Numbered from the stretch's first letter, positions 1 through 7,516 are shown. The stretch is 10,111 nt of DNA from Flavobacteriales bacterium (GCA_024959975.1 JANXFM010000055.1:1-10111), one strand, 5' to 3'. The notes: generated by a model not told the origin, from the letters alone. A program made the numbers and translations.

Positions 1-33
1 AAAAAAGGCTCGTGTTTCACGAGCCTTTTTTTT
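1..33 (+). terminator. Intrinsic terminator of the unseen upstream gene
   Basis: An 8-bp perfect stem, GGCTCGTG (7-14) with CACGAGCC (18-25), closes a 3-base loop. It is flanked by six A on the left and eight T on the right, so it could act on both strands. It most simply ends a plus-strand gene lying left of the window. In many Bacteroidota the gene before clpP is tig (trigger factor), but nothing here shows which gene it was. Confidence 0.85.
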
Positions 34-35
34 AC

Positions 36-67
36 TTTAGCTATTCAATAATCTCAAAATACAATTA
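36..67 (+). promoter_or_regulatory. Weak candidate promoter for clpP
   Basis: Only 37 bases separate the terminator T-run from the clpP start, so a clpP promoter, if there is one, should lie here. A TTTA at 36-39 and TACAATTA at 60-67 sit 20 bases apart, which suits the Bacteroidota pattern TTTG / TAnnTTTG. The -7 match is poor, however, and it would place the transcript start at the ATG itself. No Shine-Dalgarno sequence is seen. Confidence 0.25.
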
Positions 68-70
68 AAT

Positions 71-745
71 ATGTTCTCAAAAGACGAATTTCGTAAATAT
101 GCTATTAAGCATCAGGGAATCAGTAGTACTACCGTTGATTCTTTTACTTCAATGATGAATAATTACATTTCTCCAACCATTATCGAGGAACGCCAAATGA
201 ATGTGGCTTCGATGGATGTGTTTTCGAGATTGATGATGGATCGCATTATCTTTTTGGGTGTTCCTATTAATGATTATGTAGCAAATATTATTCAGGCACA
301 GTTGTTATTTTTGGAGTCAGTTGATGCCAAAAAGGACATTCAGATTTACTTAAATTCTCCGGGTGGAGGTGTTTATGCAGGTTTGGGTATTTACGATACG
401 ATGCAGTATATTGCTCCTGATGTTGCAACTATTTGCACGGGTATGGCAGCGAGTATGGGTGCAGTACTGTTATGTGCCGGAGCAAAAGGAAAGCGTACGG
501 CACTGAAACATTCTCGGGTAATGATTCATCAACCTTTAGGTGGAGCACAAGGTCAGGCTTCGGATATTGAAATTACTGCCCGTGAGATCCAAAAACTGAA
601 AAAGGAATTATACACGATTGTTTCCGACCATTCGGGGAAACCGTATGAAGAAGTGTGGAAAGATGGTGATCGAGACTATTGGATGACTTCTTCTGAAGCT
701 AAAGATTACGGAATGATTGATGAGATTCTCGTTAGAACGAAATAG
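71..745 (+). CDS. clpP: ATP-dependent Clp protease proteolytic subunit ClpP
   Basis: The 224-residue product is a serine protease subunit. In known ClpP, fourteen copies form a barrel that degrades cytosolic proteins fed in by a Clp ATPase. The catalytic triad is visible and spaced as in E. coli ClpP: Ser128 in GMAASMG, His153 in MIHQPLGG and Asp202 in RDYWM. The segment DVFSRLMMDRIIFLG (49-63) and the NSPGG loop (95-99) are family hallmarks. About 30 extra N-terminal residues precede the core, as usual in Bacteroidota ClpP, and may be processed. The gene appears to be transcribed alone, since a terminator stands on each side. clpX, which often follows clpP in this phylum, is absent; the next gene is convergent. 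Family assignment is near certain. Confidence 0.98.
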   Translation: MFSKDEFRKYAIKHQGISSTTVDSFTSMMNNYISPTIIEERQMNVASMDVFSRLMMDRIIFLGVPINDYVANIIQAQLLFLESVDAKKDIQIYLNSPGGGVYAGLGIYDTMQYIAPDVATICTGMAASMGAVLLCAGAKGKRTALKHSRVMIHQPLGGAQGQASDIEITAREIQKLKKELYTIVSDHSGKPYEEVWKDGDRDYWMTSSEAKDYGMIDEILVRTK

Positions 746-750
746 AAGAA

Positions 751-782
751 AAAGCCTTCCCTTTATACGGAAGGCTTTTTTT
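751..782. terminator. Bidirectional terminator between clpP and the porin gene
   Basis: A perfect stem, GCCTTCC (754-760) with GGAAGGC (769-775), extends by AAA/TTT and closes an 8-base loop. A-rich sequence on the left and seven T on the right let it work for both convergent genes. It starts 6 bases after the clpP stop. The porin stop codon (781-783) overlaps the right-hand T-run. Confidence 0.9.
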
Positions 783-2529
783 AATCATAAAAATTCCAGA
801 TTAGGCTTAACCTAAAAGTGGGTTTAGCCATTGGGTAAGGTTTTAAGATATACTGCTCTCCTTGCCAAAGTGAATTGAAATGTTCGTAAGCAACATATAC
901 TTTTATCGTTTGAATTTGGAAGTTGGCGAAAAGATCACATCTTAAACTTGCATTGGTTTGATTCAATGGATTTATGTAGAAATCACCTAAAATAGGGGCG
1001 TAAGTCATCCCGGGATGAGCTGATCTGTACAAAGCTCTCACGCCAATTTGTGCTTCGGTAGCTTCTTTAAAAACCTTGCCTTGCCAGTAAATCTTTTGGT
1101 TGAGTAGTAAGTTTGCTAATGGGATGCTATCGCTTGAGCTGTTCTGGTAGGCTGCATCTCCTCTCCAATGCCATTTCCCGGCAGTAAGATGATGAATTAA
1201 ACGACTTTGAAATACTTGTATTGTCGTTTCAGATGTTGCCGAAACAGCTTCTGCATTAAAATAATTGTAGTTGTCAATATTATGATAGGAATGATGCAGG
1301 GATAGATTTTTTCCAAAATTCATATCCCATGCTACATATTGATCAATAGATGGGGTGATGAATTCTGGTGTATAGTTATGGTAAGGTTCCGAGTTGAGGT
1401 AGTAATTATTCTGCTTCATCCAATTGGGAAGCGTTTTTTCGTAGGCTATTTTAAACTGATTCTTTATGCCTAAAAAGTTGATCTGTTGTTTGTAGTTGGC
1501 ACTAAGGCTATGGCTGTTTATTCCGTCTTTTCCGTAAGCGAGATAAATAGTATTCTTAAAGAATTTCGAATGTAGTGAAGTAAAGATAATCCATTGATTT
1601 ACTCCCAATTCTTGTTGTTTAAAATTTTGATGTTTTACCCCGAGTGTAGCATTTTTATCCTCGTTGATCTGTTGCTTCCATTTTAGGGAGTGATTCACAT
1701 TTGTGTATGCTCTGTGGAATGCTGTTGCCGAATCTAACCGCATCGGGTAAAAGAGGGTGTCATCTTGCAATCCTTCGTAAAATAAAGAGTCTTGTGATAA
1801 ATTGATCTCGTATTCGATGTTAGTTTTCTCCGAAAAAGCATATGAATGTTTCCAGTCGAATCCTTTGTGTTTGATTTCGGTTTTCAGGTTCACCCAATTT
1901 ACCGGCAGCAGCTCCCAATAATTTTGTGAGCCTGATGAAAATAAGCTGTCATCACTTACACCTCCGTTCCATTCGGATTCATTTTTAAAGGTATGAATAC
2001 GCCACTGTGATCTGTATGGAATTTTAGGATGTTTGAAGTTTCCCTGAAAAGTAAAACGCGTATGTTTATTTTTTTCGTGCCATAGGTAGCCTTTGGAAAC
2101 AAGGCGATCATAGTCTAACGATAAAGACCCATATTTATAGCTGCGTGTATGAAGTATATTTAATCTTTGTCCCTCAGAATAGGTTTGAGCGTAGATGATC
2201 TTGGTATGTGGAAAGTTTTGATCGAATACAGATGTGTAAAATGGATATTTAATTTTTGAATCTAATAATCGATCACCTATTTTCAGTTCAGAACTATTTG
2301 AAGACTTCCACCAAAATGGAATTAATGGAGTGCCGAAGTTGCTTAAAATAGATGCTTCGAAAGGATTATGTCCCAATAAAGTTAAATCATCATTATCATT
2401 AAAAGAGTTGTGTGCATTTTTATACCATAGGGTGTCAATGTTGATTTCAATATCTTTTTGAGATACAGTGTCCTTTTGCCCATAAAGCAAAATTGAACAA
2501 AAGAGAGGGATCCATTTTAGTATTTTCAT
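781..2529 (-). CDS. Porin_10-type putative outer-membrane porin
   Basis: The 582-residue product starts with a signal peptide (basic MKILK, hydrophobic to about residue 16, likely cut near YGQ, 16-18). The rest is rich in aromatic residues with alternating strand patterns typical of an outer-membrane beta-barrel, and it ends in LIWNFYD with a terminal aromatic pair. The EGQRLNILHT segment (119-128) and NGGVSDDSLF (188-197) resemble conserved stretches of the Bacteroidota 'putative porin' (Porin_10) family as I remember it, and the length fits. Its substrate is unknown; no TonB box or plug domain is seen, so it is not a SusC-like receptor. Cys11 lies inside the hydrophobic core without a proper lipobox, so it is probably not a lipoprotein. 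It appears monocistronic, with its own -7 element just upstream. Confidence 0.75.
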   Translation of the reverse strand: MKILKWIPLFCSILLYGQKDTVSQKDIEINIDTLWYKNAHNSFNDNDDLTLLGHNPFEASILSNFGTPLIPFWWKSSNSSELKIGDRLLDSKIKYPFYTSVFDQNFPHTKIIYAQTYSEGQRLNILHTRSYKYGSLSLDYDRLVSKGYLWHEKNKHTRFTFQGNFKHPKIPYRSQWRIHTFKNESEWNGGVSDDSLFSSGSQNYWELLPVNWVNLKTEIKHKGFDWKHSYAFSEKTNIEYEINLSQDSLFYEGLQDDTLFYPMRLDSATAFHRAYTNVNHSLKWKQQINEDKNATLGVKHQNFKQQELGVNQWIIFTSLHSKFFKNTIYLAYGKDGINSHSLSANYKQQINFLGIKNQFKIAYEKTLPNWMKQNNYYLNSEPYHNYTPEFITPSIDQYVAWDMNFGKNLSLHHSYHNIDNYNYFNAEAVSATSETTIQVFQSRLIHHLTAGKWHWRGDAAYQNSSSDSIPLANLLLNQKIYWQGKVFKEATEAQIGVRALYRSAHPGMTYAPILGDFYINPLNQTNASLRCDLFANFQIQTIKVYVAYEHFNSLWQGEQYILKPYPMAKPTFRLSLIWNFYD

Positions 2530-2533
2530 GGTT

Positions 2534-2541
2534 CAAAGATA
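2534..2541 (-). promoter_or_regulatory. Promoter -7 element (TATCTTTG) of the porin gene
   Basis: On the minus strand this reads TATCTTTG, a perfect match to the Bacteroidota TAnnTTTG. Only four bases (AACC) separate it from the ATG at 2529, so transcription would start at or next to the start codon, giving a leaderless or nearly leaderless mRNA. No TTTG is seen at the expected -33 spacing. Confidence 0.6.
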
Positions 2542-2593
2542 ATATGAAATTTATTTCTCTTGAGATGTTAGGTTGTGTCACTAAATGAAATGT

Positions 2594-2623
2594 AAAAAAC
2601 CTCCCGAATATTCGAGAGGTTTT
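2594..2623 (-). terminator. Terminator of the dipeptidase gene
   Basis: AAAACCTC (2596-2603) pairs with GAGGTTTT (2616-2623), and the inner palindrome CGAATATTCG (2605-2614) extends the stem past one C/A mismatch. Read on the minus strand, the hairpin is followed by six T, 6 bases beyond the dipeptidase stop. It insulates the dipeptidase from the porin gene downstream. Confidence 0.88.
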
Positions 2624-2629
2624 AATCCT

Positions 2630-4018
2630 TTATTTTTTCAAATCTGTAAAGTGTTTGTAGAAACGAGGAATCGTTTCTATCCCTTTAAAGTAGTTGAATA
2701 TTCCATAGTGTTCATCTGGCGAATGAATTGCATCAGAGTCTAAACCGAAACCTAAAAGAATGGATTTTATTTTTAGTTCTTGTTCAAACAAGGCTACAAT
2801 AGGGATACTACCACCACTACGCACAGGTACTGGTTTTTTACCAAAAGAGTCTTCCATAGCCATGCTTGCTGCCTTGTAGCCATAATCATCGGTAGGCGAA
2901 ACATAAGGCATGCCGCCATGATGAGGTGTAATTTTTATTTTTACTGACTTCGGTGCAATATTTTTGAAATGATCACAAAACAATTTTGTGATCTTGTCGG
3001 GGTCTTGACCCGGAACTAAACGCATAGAAATTTTAGCATAAGCTTTAGACGCAATAACTGTTTTTGCGCCTTCTCCTGTGTAACCACCCCAAATACCATT
3101 TACATCGAGAGTTGGTCGGATAGAGTTACGCTCCATAGTCGTGTAACCTTCTTCTCCATGAACATCACTTAAGTCAAGTGCAGTTTTGTATGCATCTAAA
3201 CTAAAAGGTGCTTTGGCCATTTCTGCTCTTTCTTCTGTAGATAGTACTTCTACATTATCGTAAAAACCGGGAATGGTAATTCTGTTTTGCTCATCTTGTA
3301 GAGAAGCAATCATCTGAGTAAGAATATTAATTGGGTTTGCTACGGCTCCACCATACAATCCGGAGTGTAAGTCGCGGTTAGGTCCTGTAACTTCTACTTC
3401 TACATAGCTCAATCCACGTAAGCCGGTTGTGATGGATGGAATATCGTTAGCCAATATTCCCGTATCAGAGATCAGGATAACATCAGAAGCTAGCTTCTCA
3501 CGATTCTCTTTCACAAAACCTTCTAAAGATTCCGAACCTACTTCTTCTTCACCTTCAATCATGAATTTCACGTTACACGGAAGTGTGTCCGTGTTCATCA
3601 TCAATTCAAAAGCCTTTACATGCATGTACATCTGACCTTTGTCATCGCAGGAACCACGGGCAAAAATAGCTCCCTCAGGGTGTAAGTCTGTTTTTTTAAT
3701 AACAGGCTCAAACGGACCACTTGTCCATAATTCTAATGGATCGGCAGGTTGTACATCATAGTGACCGTAAACCAATACCGTTGGCAAAGAAGGATCAATC
3801 ATTTTTTCTGCGTAAACAATCGGATAACCCTGTGTTTCACAAATTTCTGCATGGTCAACACCGGCTTCTAATAAACGAGTTTTAACAATTTCGGAGGTTT
3901 TTAAAACGTCATCTTTATACTTTGGGTCTGCAGAGATAGAAGGTACTCGTAATAGATCCATCAATTCCTCTAAGAATCGATCTTTGTGCTGTTCAATGTA
4001 AGCTGTTATATTTTCCAT
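2630..4018 (-). CDS. M20-family metallodipeptidase
   Basis: The 462-residue product is a di-zinc M20 peptidase of the cytosolic nonspecific dipeptidase (CNDP2-like) group, which hydrolyses short peptides. Expected metal ligands are present: His86 in GHYDVQP, Asp125 (bridging) in GSCDDKG, Glu159 in EGEEEVGS, Asp185 in LISDTG and His432 in AIHSPDEH. Asp88 and the general base Glu158 are intact. RDLHSG (215-220) supplies the His that reaches across the dimer in relatives. There is no signal peptide, so it should be cytoplasmic and could recycle dipeptides from proteolysis. An in-frame ATG exists at 4060, but the perfect -7 element at 4041-4048 would then lie inside the gene. The family also normally starts near MENITAYIEQ, so 4018 is chosen. 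A terminator follows; transcription looks monocistronic. Confidence 0.93.
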   Translation of the reverse strand: MENITAYIEQHKDRFLEELMDLLRVPSISADPKYKDDVLKTSEIVKTRLLEAGVDHAEICETQGYPIVYAEKMIDPSLPTVLVYGHYDVQPADPLELWTSGPFEPVIKKTDLHPEGAIFARGSCDDKGQMYMHVKAFELMMNTDTLPCNVKFMIEGEEEVGSESLEGFVKENREKLASDVILISDTGILANDIPSITTGLRGLSYVEVEVTGPNRDLHSGLYGGAVANPINILTQMIASLQDEQNRITIPGFYDNVEVLSTEERAEMAKAPFSLDAYKTALDLSDVHGEEGYTTMERNSIRPTLDVNGIWGGYTGEGAKTVIASKAYAKISMRLVPGQDPDKITKLFCDHFKNIAPKSVKIKITPHHGGMPYVSPTDDYGYKAASMAMEDSFGKKPVPVRSGGSIPIVALFEQELKIKSILLGFGLDSDAIHSPDEHYGIFNYFKGIETIPRFYKHFTDLKK

Positions 4019-4040
4019 AGATTTAAATTTTATTTTGGGA

Positions 4041-4048
4041 CAAAGATA
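4041..4048 (-). promoter_or_regulatory. Promoter -7 element (TATCTTTG) of the dipeptidase gene
   Basis: Minus-strand TATCTTTG matches TAnnTTTG perfectly and is identical to the porin element. It lies 22 bases before the ATG at 4018, predicting a leader of roughly 15 bases. A weak -33 candidate, TTAG, occurs 20 bases upstream (4069-4072). Its position argues against the longer reading frame starting at 4060. Confidence 0.65.
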
Positions 4049-4077
4049 CATTTTGCACACAATATTATCTAATTCTA

Positions 4078-4108
4078 TTTGTTAGTTAAATGGTGTGAAT
4101 TATTTTTA
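4078..4108 (+). promoter_or_regulatory. Promoter of the barrel protein-kdtA operon
   Basis: TTTG (4078-4081) is followed after 19 bases by TATTTTTA (4101-4108), a 7-of-8 match to TAnnTTTG at the spacing normal for Bacteroidota. It predicts a short leader of about 15 bases before the ATG at 4131. It lies back to back with the dipeptidase promoter, so the two genes share a divergent control region. Confidence 0.5.
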
Positions 4109-4130
4109 TTTTAGCAGAATAGATCTATGT

Positions 4131-4883
4131 ATGAAAGCAAATAAACTTTTCCTGGTTCTTTTAGGGTTTCAGTTCTCTCTTTTTGCACAGGAAGACATTA
4201 CAGAAAGTAAAATTCGCATTTCCATGCTTAATTTAAATGCCGGGTTTCATATTCCGGGAGGGGATCTGGTGGATCGTTTTGGAGCCAGCTCTATGTTTGG
4301 AATGGGCTTTCAAATGAAAAATGAGAAGAATTTTTACTGGGGTTTTGACGCAGCTACATTAGCAGGCTCAAATGTTAAAGAAGACAATATCATTGATATT
4401 ATCACTGCCGATTCTCTGGATATTATTGATGTATACGGGCATACGGCTACGATACGTTTTTGGGAAAGAGGGGCACAAGCTCAGGTGGTATTAGGAAAGA
4501 TTGTTCCTGTTTTAGGTCCTAATGAAAATTCCGGGATTTTTTTTCAGGGAGGTTTGGGATATATTTATCACAAAATTCGAATTGAGGATATTGGTAATCA
4601 ATCACCGCAGTTAAATGCTGATATGCGCAAGGGTTACGACCGTTTGTGTATGGGTTTTAGCACGAGTCAGTTTGTGGGTTACCGTCATTTCTCGAACAAT
4701 CACAAAATTAATTTCTTTGTGGGTGTAGAATTTATCCAAGCCTTTACGCAAGACGTTCGTCAGTATGATTATAACACTCAAACGGCCTATAAAGATAAAA
4801 GGGTAGATTTGTTAAGCGGATTGAAGTTCGGATGGACGTTCCCGTTGTACGAAAAATCGGATAACCAATACTATTATTATTGA
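4131..4883 (+). CDS. Small outer-membrane beta-barrel protein, function unknown
   Basis: The 250-residue product has a clear signal peptide (MKANK, hydrophobic 6-19, likely cut at FA-Q, 19/20). The mature part shows alternating hydrophobic and aromatic strands (for example 55-75, 135-150, 176-186, 193-203, 227-240) suggesting a barrel of about 8-10 strands. GYDRL (168-172), the GYRHFSNN turn (183-190) and the tyrosine-rich tail YYYY look like a conserved Bacteroidota family that I recognise but cannot name. An in-frame ATG at 4095 would bury the signal peptide behind twelve extra residues and overlap the promoter, so 4131 is chosen. Its stop codon overlaps the kdtA start by four bases, implying translational coupling and perhaps a link to lipopolysaccharide or the outer membrane. 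That link is inference. Confidence 0.75.
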   Translation: MKANKLFLVLLGFQFSLFAQEDITESKIRISMLNLNAGFHIPGGDLVDRFGASSMFGMGFQMKNEKNFYWGFDAATLAGSNVKEDNIIDIITADSLDIIDVYGHTATIRFWERGAQAQVVLGKIVPVLGPNENSGIFFQGGLGYIYHKIRIEDIGNQSPQLNADMRKGYDRLCMGFSTSQFVGYRHFSNNHKINFFVGVEFIQAFTQDVRQYDYNTQTAYKDKRVDLLSGLKFGWTFPLYEKSDNQYYYY

Positions 4884-6109
4884 TTCCCAAGCTCTATAAT
4901 ATCGGAATACAGTTGTATGGCAAAGCCGTACAAATTGCAGCTCTTAAAAATCATAAAGCAAAGCTTTTGGTAGAGGGTAGAAAAAATACGTTTGAGTATT
5001 TAGAACAAAAGCTTTCTAAACGGGAAGAGATTATTTGGATTCATGCTCCTTCTTTAGGGGAGTTTGAACAAGCCAGGCCGCTTATAGAAGTCATTAAAAA
5101 TGATTTTAGCAGCTATAAGATCTTAGTTACTTTTTATTCTCCTTCGGGATATGAAGTCCGAAAAGATTACCCACTGGCAGATTATGTTTGCTATCTTCCA
5201 CTAGACACTCAAAAGAATGCTTCCCGATTTTTAGAGCTCGTTAATCCTGCTTTTACTTTTTTCGTGAAATACGATTTTTGGGCGAATTATTTAAATGAAC
5301 TTCAGCAAAGAAATCTTAAGCATTATGTCATTTCTGCCATCTTTAGGAATAATCACTATTTCTTTAAAAGAAAAGGGCAGTGGATGTTAAAAATCCTTTC
5401 AAAAATTGACCATTTCTTTGTTCAAAATGAAGATTCTAAATACATGTTGCTAACTCAAAATATCACTCAGGTAAGCAATGTTGGGGATACGCGTTTTGAT
5501 AGGGTTTTAGATATTACTAAAAGTACAAAGCAGTTGCCTGTACTAGAGCGTTTTAAAGACGAGACCCCACTATTTATTGCTGGTAGTACATGGCCAAAGG
5601 GTGAGGAGATGATCTTAGAATTCATTAAACATTATGGCGATCGCTTTAAATATGTTATCGCTCCCCATGAAATTCATAAATCGGCCATTGACAAATTAGA
5701 ATCTCAAATTGAGTTGGAAGTACTTCGATACAGCGATGCTAACATGCAAAATGCGAAATCAGCTCAGGTGCTTATTATCGATAATATTGGTCTGTTAAGC
5801 TCTTTATATGCCTATGCTGATGTTGCTTACATAGGTGGTGGTTTTGGAAAGGGGATTCATAATACCTTAGAAGCAGCGACCTTTGGTATGCCAATTTTTA
5901 TAGGTCCTGAAAATGAAAAATTTCAAGAGGCAACAGATATGAAAGAATTGGGTGTAGCCATAGAAATAAAATCTGCTCAAGAGTTAATCGCTCAATGTGA
6001 TCGTTTACTGACCCACCAAGACAGATGGGATGAGTTGAAAGAAAAAAGTGCCAATTATGTGCAAAATAAAGCCGGAGCTACGGATAAGATAGTTAGGTCT
6101 TTATTTTAG
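4880..6109 (+). CDS. kdtA (waaA): 3-deoxy-D-manno-octulosonic acid (Kdo) transferase
   Basis: The 409-residue GT-B glycosyltransferase of family GT30 moves Kdo from CMP-Kdo to the lipid A precursor, an early step of lipopolysaccharide core synthesis on the inner face of the cytoplasmic membrane. The N-terminal domain holds VEGRKN (31-36) and HAPSLGE (55-61), whose Glu61 fits the catalytic glutamate of the family. GDTRFDR (202-208), GSTW (235-238), APHEIH (261-266) and the C-terminal GGGFGKGIHNTLEAA (319-333) are typical. The hydrophobic N terminus may aid membrane contact. Translation appears to start at TTG (4880): the overlap TTGA contains the stop of the preceding gene, no in-frame ATG is nearby, and the LYNIGIQLY segment normal at the start of relatives begins at residue 5. 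The length is usual. Confidence 0.95.
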   Translation: MIPKLYNIGIQLYGKAVQIAALKNHKAKLLVEGRKNTFEYLEQKLSKREEIIWIHAPSLGEFEQARPLIEVIKNDFSSYKILVTFYSPSGYEVRKDYPLADYVCYLPLDTQKNASRFLELVNPAFTFFVKYDFWANYLNELQQRNLKHYVISAIFRNNHYFFKRKGQWMLKILSKIDHFFVQNEDSKYMLLTQNITQVSNVGDTRFDRVLDITKSTKQLPVLERFKDETPLFIAGSTWPKGEEMILEFIKHYGDRFKYVIAPHEIHKSAIDKLESQIELEVLRYSDANMQNAKSAQVLIIDNIGLLSSLYAYADVAYIGGGFGKGIHNTLEAATFGMPIFIGPENEKFQEATDMKELGVAIEIKSAQELIAQCDRLLTHQDRWDELKEKSANYVQNKAGATDKIVRSLF

Positions 6110-6121
6110 GCATTTCAAGTA

Positions 6122-6670
6122 CTATTCATCCGTTTGTGGATGCTCAAAAAAGCTAAAATTCACATTCCCGTAGCGTCTTTTGTTTGCGAAAAATGGAAGC
6201 TCAGAGAAGTCTTGTTCTTTAGCATGTTCGAGGATAAGTACACCGTCTTTTGAGAGGATGTTTTTTGCGAAAATGGTTTCAACAATTTTATCCAAGCCTT
6301 CGAGCTCATAGGGTGCATCGGCAAAAATGATGTCGTGTTCCTGACTGTGTTTTTCGAGAAATTCAAATACATCTGCCTTAATGGTTGAGATGGTATCAAA
6401 ACCCAATTCTTTTGCTGTTTGCTGAATGAAACGTATGCAATGAAAGTTTTGATCTACGCTTAGTATTTGTTCTGTTCCACGCGAAGCAAATTCATAACTG
6501 ATGTTTCCTGTACCACTAAATAGATCGAGTACCCGAATCTCATCAAAATAGTAGTTGTTATTTAAAATATTGAACAGACTCTCTTTTGCCATATCGGTTG
6601 TAGGGCGAACAGGTAAGTTTTTTGGGGCAGTTATTCTCTTGCTTTTGTGTGTTCCACTTACGATACGCAT
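6122..6670 (-). CDS. rsmD: 16S rRNA (guanine966-N2)-methyltransferase RsmD
   Basis: The 182-residue Rossmann-fold methyltransferase is of the RsmD family, which uses S-adenosylmethionine to methylate N2 of G966 in 16S rRNA of the small subunit. The N-terminal MRIVSGTHKSK and RPTTDMAKESLFNIL (22-36) are family hallmarks; motif I is DLFSGTGN (49-56). Motif IV reads DAPY (118-121) where DPPY is usual; the bases GAT GCA CCC TAT confirm this. The Asp and the PY are kept, so activity is probably retained. The end YGNVNFSFFE is also typical. The ATG lies inside the end of the DUF3822 gene (13-base overlap), so the two should be co-translated. It converges on kdtA across 12 bases with no hairpin terminator seen. 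Confidence 0.95.
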   Translation of the reverse strand: MRIVSGTHKSKRITAPKNLPVRPTTDMAKESLFNILNNNYYFDEIRVLDLFSGTGNISYEFASRGTEQILSVDQNFHCIRFIQQTAKELGFDTISTIKADVFEFLEKHSQEHDIIFADAPYELEGLDKIVETIFAKNILSKDGVLILEHAKEQDFSELPFFANKRRYGNVNFSFFEHPQTDE

Positions 6671-7482
6671 AGGTGCTGATTCAATAGTTTGTAGTAGTAG
6701 TGTTCCTTTACTTCGTCGAATACAAAGCTGTATTTGTAATTCGGATTTCGTTTGGTAAAACTAATGTTTCGAACATAGCGATAAAGCAATTTATAAACTT
6801 CTGAATCTTGTTCAATTTCGCCGGAAATGATGAGCGGGGTCTGATCGGGATTCAAGTTTAATTGCTCGCAGGTAAACAGGAGGTAGTAGATTAGGTCTTC
6901 GGCAGCTTTATAGGAAAAGCTGTTAAAAAATTTAAGCTTTTTACCCTCTAGAATAGTGAGTTCAAAATATTTGTTTTGTACCGATAAGTACATCTTTTCT
7001 CCTTCCTGTAACTTAAATTGATGAAGTAAGCTTTCGATAAGAATGCTGCTATCGTGTTTCCATTTTAGATTCGGGAAGTGTTTGTTGAAACAGCGCTCTA
7101 ATTCTTCAGGGATAAGGTATGAATTGTATGCTTGTATGGATGCAAGCCAGTCACTCGTTTCTTCTTCGTTTTGCAATACAGCTTGGTTAAATCCTAATAT
7201 TTCTTTCCCATGGGCATCGTCGTAGAGTGCTTTTGGGGTTAGGGTGTTTAGGGTATGTGCCATACTAACAGAAGTGGAAGCGAAATTTTGTTGTAATAGT
7301 TCCTGTTGTGCTATTATTTTATCGACTTGTTCGGCTAAGTCACTGTAAGTGCTGCAGTTTTGTATGTCGTAATATTCAAGTGCAATGTATTTTTGCTCGC
7401 GAATATTGAGAATGGCAAAAGAAAATCCATCCAAATGAACCTGAATAGACAAGTGGCATGAAGCTGATTTGTTAAGCTCCAA
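6658..7482 (-). CDS. DUF3822-family protein
   Basis: The 274-residue protein resembles the DUF3822 family, found beside rsmD in Bacteroidota; its function is unknown. Two halves each open with a strand-turn-strand pattern: LSIQV-HLDG-FSFAIL (11-25) and KMYLSVQNKYFELTIL (163-178). The second continues with a helix (YKAAEDLIYYLLFTCEQ), PLIISGEIE (216-224) and a helix-rich end. This recalls actin-like (ASKHA) proteins such as PilM or GspL, but the nucleotide-contacting Asp/Gly motifs are not clear, so this is an inference. There is no signal peptide or membrane segment; it should be cytoplasmic. The start is TTG at 7482: no in-frame ATG occurs between the previous stop and the conserved strand. 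It sits 34 bases after the upstream gene and overlaps rsmD by 13. Confidence 0.75.
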   Translation of the reverse strand: MELNKSASCHLSIQVHLDGFSFAILNIREQKYIALEYYDIQNCSTYSDLAEQVDKIIAQQELLQQNFASTSVSMAHTLNTLTPKALYDDAHGKEILGFNQAVLQNEEETSDWLASIQAYNSYLIPEELERCFNKHFPNLKWKHDSSILIESLLHQFKLQEGEKMYLSVQNKYFELTILEGKKLKFFNSFSYKAAEDLIYYLLFTCEQLNLNPDQTPLIISGEIEQDSEVYKLLYRYVRNISFTKRNPNYKYSFVFDEVKEHYYYKLLNQHLCVS

Positions 7483-7516
7483 ATGGGGGTCGATATGACT
7501 GAGTGTTGCTTTTATC

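Noticed and set aside
2496..2529. Porin N terminus as a lipoprotein signal because of Cys11
   Set aside because: The Cys is in the middle of the hydrophobic core, without a lipobox or a following polar mature end.
3429..3635. A 68-codon plus-strand open frame
   Set aside because: It is antisense to the core of the dipeptidase, across the EGEEEVGS motif, with composition explained by that gene.
4019..4060. Longer N terminus for the dipeptidase starting at the ATG at 4060
   Set aside because: It would place the perfect TATCTTTG promoter element inside the gene and add residues not expected before the conserved start of the family.
4095..4130. Longer N terminus for the barrel protein starting at 4095
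   Set aside because: It would overlap the candidate promoter and put twelve residues in front of an otherwise normal signal peptide.
6160..6399. A 79-codon open frame on the minus strand
   Set aside because: It lies wholly inside rsmD in another frame, and its translation shows no domain or export signal.
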